Shown piece after piece: positions 63,331-64,000 of a stretch of DNA of 64,000 nucleotides (the first letter of the stretch is position 1; every line of letters starts with the position of its first letter). A model generated the notes under the pieces. That model was not told the DNA's origin and did not search any database. It saw only the letters and a program-made list of their open reading frames with translations. Location: assembly GCF_000009365.1 (NCBI RefSeq), contig NC_008260.1, positions 965,501 to 1,029,500 on the forward strand, in the 5' to 3' direction. The DNA comes from Alcanivorax borkumensis SK2. Its GTDB lineage: Bacteria > Pseudomonadota > Gammaproteobacteria > Pseudomonadales > Alcanivoracaceae. The translations under genes were made by a program, and so were the position numbers.

Positions 63331-64000
63331 AATACGCGTACTTCATTGTTTGGAGACAATTGGGTCTGGTGGGGTTGAGCAAACACGGCTTTCACTTGTT
63401 AAGTGCCTTGATTCTTCTAGGTATGAACAGAGGATTATCTGTACTAAAGCAATAGGTGGGCTGCCTGAACTTTTTCAACAAGAGGGTTGTGAAATAGTTG
63501 AGGTTGGCGAGTTTGAAAAGGTGTTTGACTTTGAGAGGTATCGGCGTGCTGCTGCAGCGGTGAAGGACTTTAAGCCCCATATTATTCATGGGGCAGTTTT
63601 CGAGGGGGTCAACATGGCCGCAATCGTTGGCAGACGGTGCAGTGTTCCTGTAATTATTGGTGAAGAGACTAGCGATCCACAAAATAGAAGCTGGAAGGGA
63701 AGCTTGCTTTATCGATTCCTGGTTTTTTTTATTCATCATATGGTTGCAGTCTCCCCCGCAGTTGAGCGCTACCTGAGAAATAAGATTTTTGTTCCCAAGT
63801 ATAAAGTCACCATGGTTGCCAATGGGGTTGCAGAAAAGCCCGCCCCTGCAAGCGAGGAGGTTGTTTGCCTAAGGAAGGAGTTGGGAATAAGTGACTCTGA
63901 CTTTGTGATCGGCACTGTTGGACGACTTTTTGACGAGCATAAAAGGGTAAGTGATTTACTTAGAGCATTCGAGATGCTTTTGGAGCATTCGGCCAACGCG
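63323..64000 (+). CDS. Glycosyltransferase family 4 (partial, runs off window)
   Basis: 226 codons are visible with no stop. The start ATG 63323 overlaps the previous gene. The N-terminus MDKIRVLHCLETIGSGGVEQ is the GT4 acceptor-side glycine-rich loop; VAVSPAVERYL and FVIGTVGRLFDEHKRVSDLL mark the linker and start of the donor domain. The E-x7-E element lies beyond the edge. A third transferase for the repeat unit. Confidence 0.9.
   Translation, partial: MDKIRVLHCLETIGSGGVEQTRLSLVKCLDSSRYEQRIICTKAIGGLPELFQQEGCEIVEVGEFEKVFDFERYRRAAAAVKDFKPHIIHGAVFEGVNMAAIVGRRCSVPVIIGEETSDPQNRSWKGSLLYRFLVFFIHHMVAVSPAVERYLRNKIFVPKYKVTMVANGVAEKPAPASEEVVCLRKELGISDSDFVIGTVGRLFDEHKRVSDLLRAFEMLLEHSANA

Overview
The window reads as chromosome of a free-living marine-type gammaproteobacterium. 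Gene families and order (Ccm cytochrome c maturation, YadG/YadH ABC exporter, long-form QueF, an AlkJ-like GMC alcohol dehydrogenase, a MASE2-type adenylate cyclase, a complete Pel locus) fit an Alcanivorax-like hydrocarbon degrader. The genus is inferred from gene content, not from a marker gene. Most of the DNA is moderately GC-rich. From about 54.5 kb on, several capsule genes are clearly more AT-rich.

Layout. 0-1.3 kb: minus-strand operon blc-DUF4279-CYTH (the last runs off the left edge). 1.3-4.2 kb: ccmABCDE, with no ccmFGHI following. 4.3-6.7 kb: a RimK-like ATP-grasp enzyme facing a glutathione S-transferase. 7.0-7.3 kb: tRNA-Glu and tRNA-Gly with a good sigma-70 promoter and an intrinsic terminator. 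7.4-12.4 kb: a histidine-phosphatase-family protein, an ABC exporter pair, queF, and an AbgT-family transporter. 12.6-14.2 kb: tRNA-Ser and a MAPEG/thioesterase/nitroreductase operon. 14.4-18.3 kb: class III adenylate cyclase, GMC oxidoreductase, a DUF3047 protein.

18.7-31.5 kb: an HNH endonuclease, then the whole Pel exopolysaccharide operon in the order A-B-C-D-E-F-G. PelB is divided into two translationally coupled genes: a membrane-anchored TPR protein and a separately exported TPR/beta-barrel protein. PelD keeps an RxxD c-di-GMP site. 31.7-44.2 kb: a bacterial alpha-2-macroglobulin lipoprotein and PBP1C, separated by REP palindromes and a decayed REP-associated transposase; then a molybdopterin oxidoreductase, a second lipocalin and an NAD(P)-binding epimerase-like protein. 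REP-like palindromes are scattered only through this 37-44 kb stretch.

44.4-64 kb: a Wzx-type capsule/exopolysaccharide locus, all on the plus strand: wzi-wza-wzb-wzc for assembly and export, tviB/wbpO and tviC/wbpP for UDP-HexNAc uronic acid, rmlBDAC for dTDP-L-rhamnose (with an acyltransferase gene inserted between rmlD and rmlA), a flippase, a sulfotransferase-like gene, a large OafA-type O-acyltransferase, and three glycosyltransferases, the last cut by the window edge. No Wzy polymerase is visible and it presumably lies beyond the edge. The predicted product is an acylated, possibly sulfated polysaccharide containing rhamnose and an N-acetylhexosaminuronic acid.
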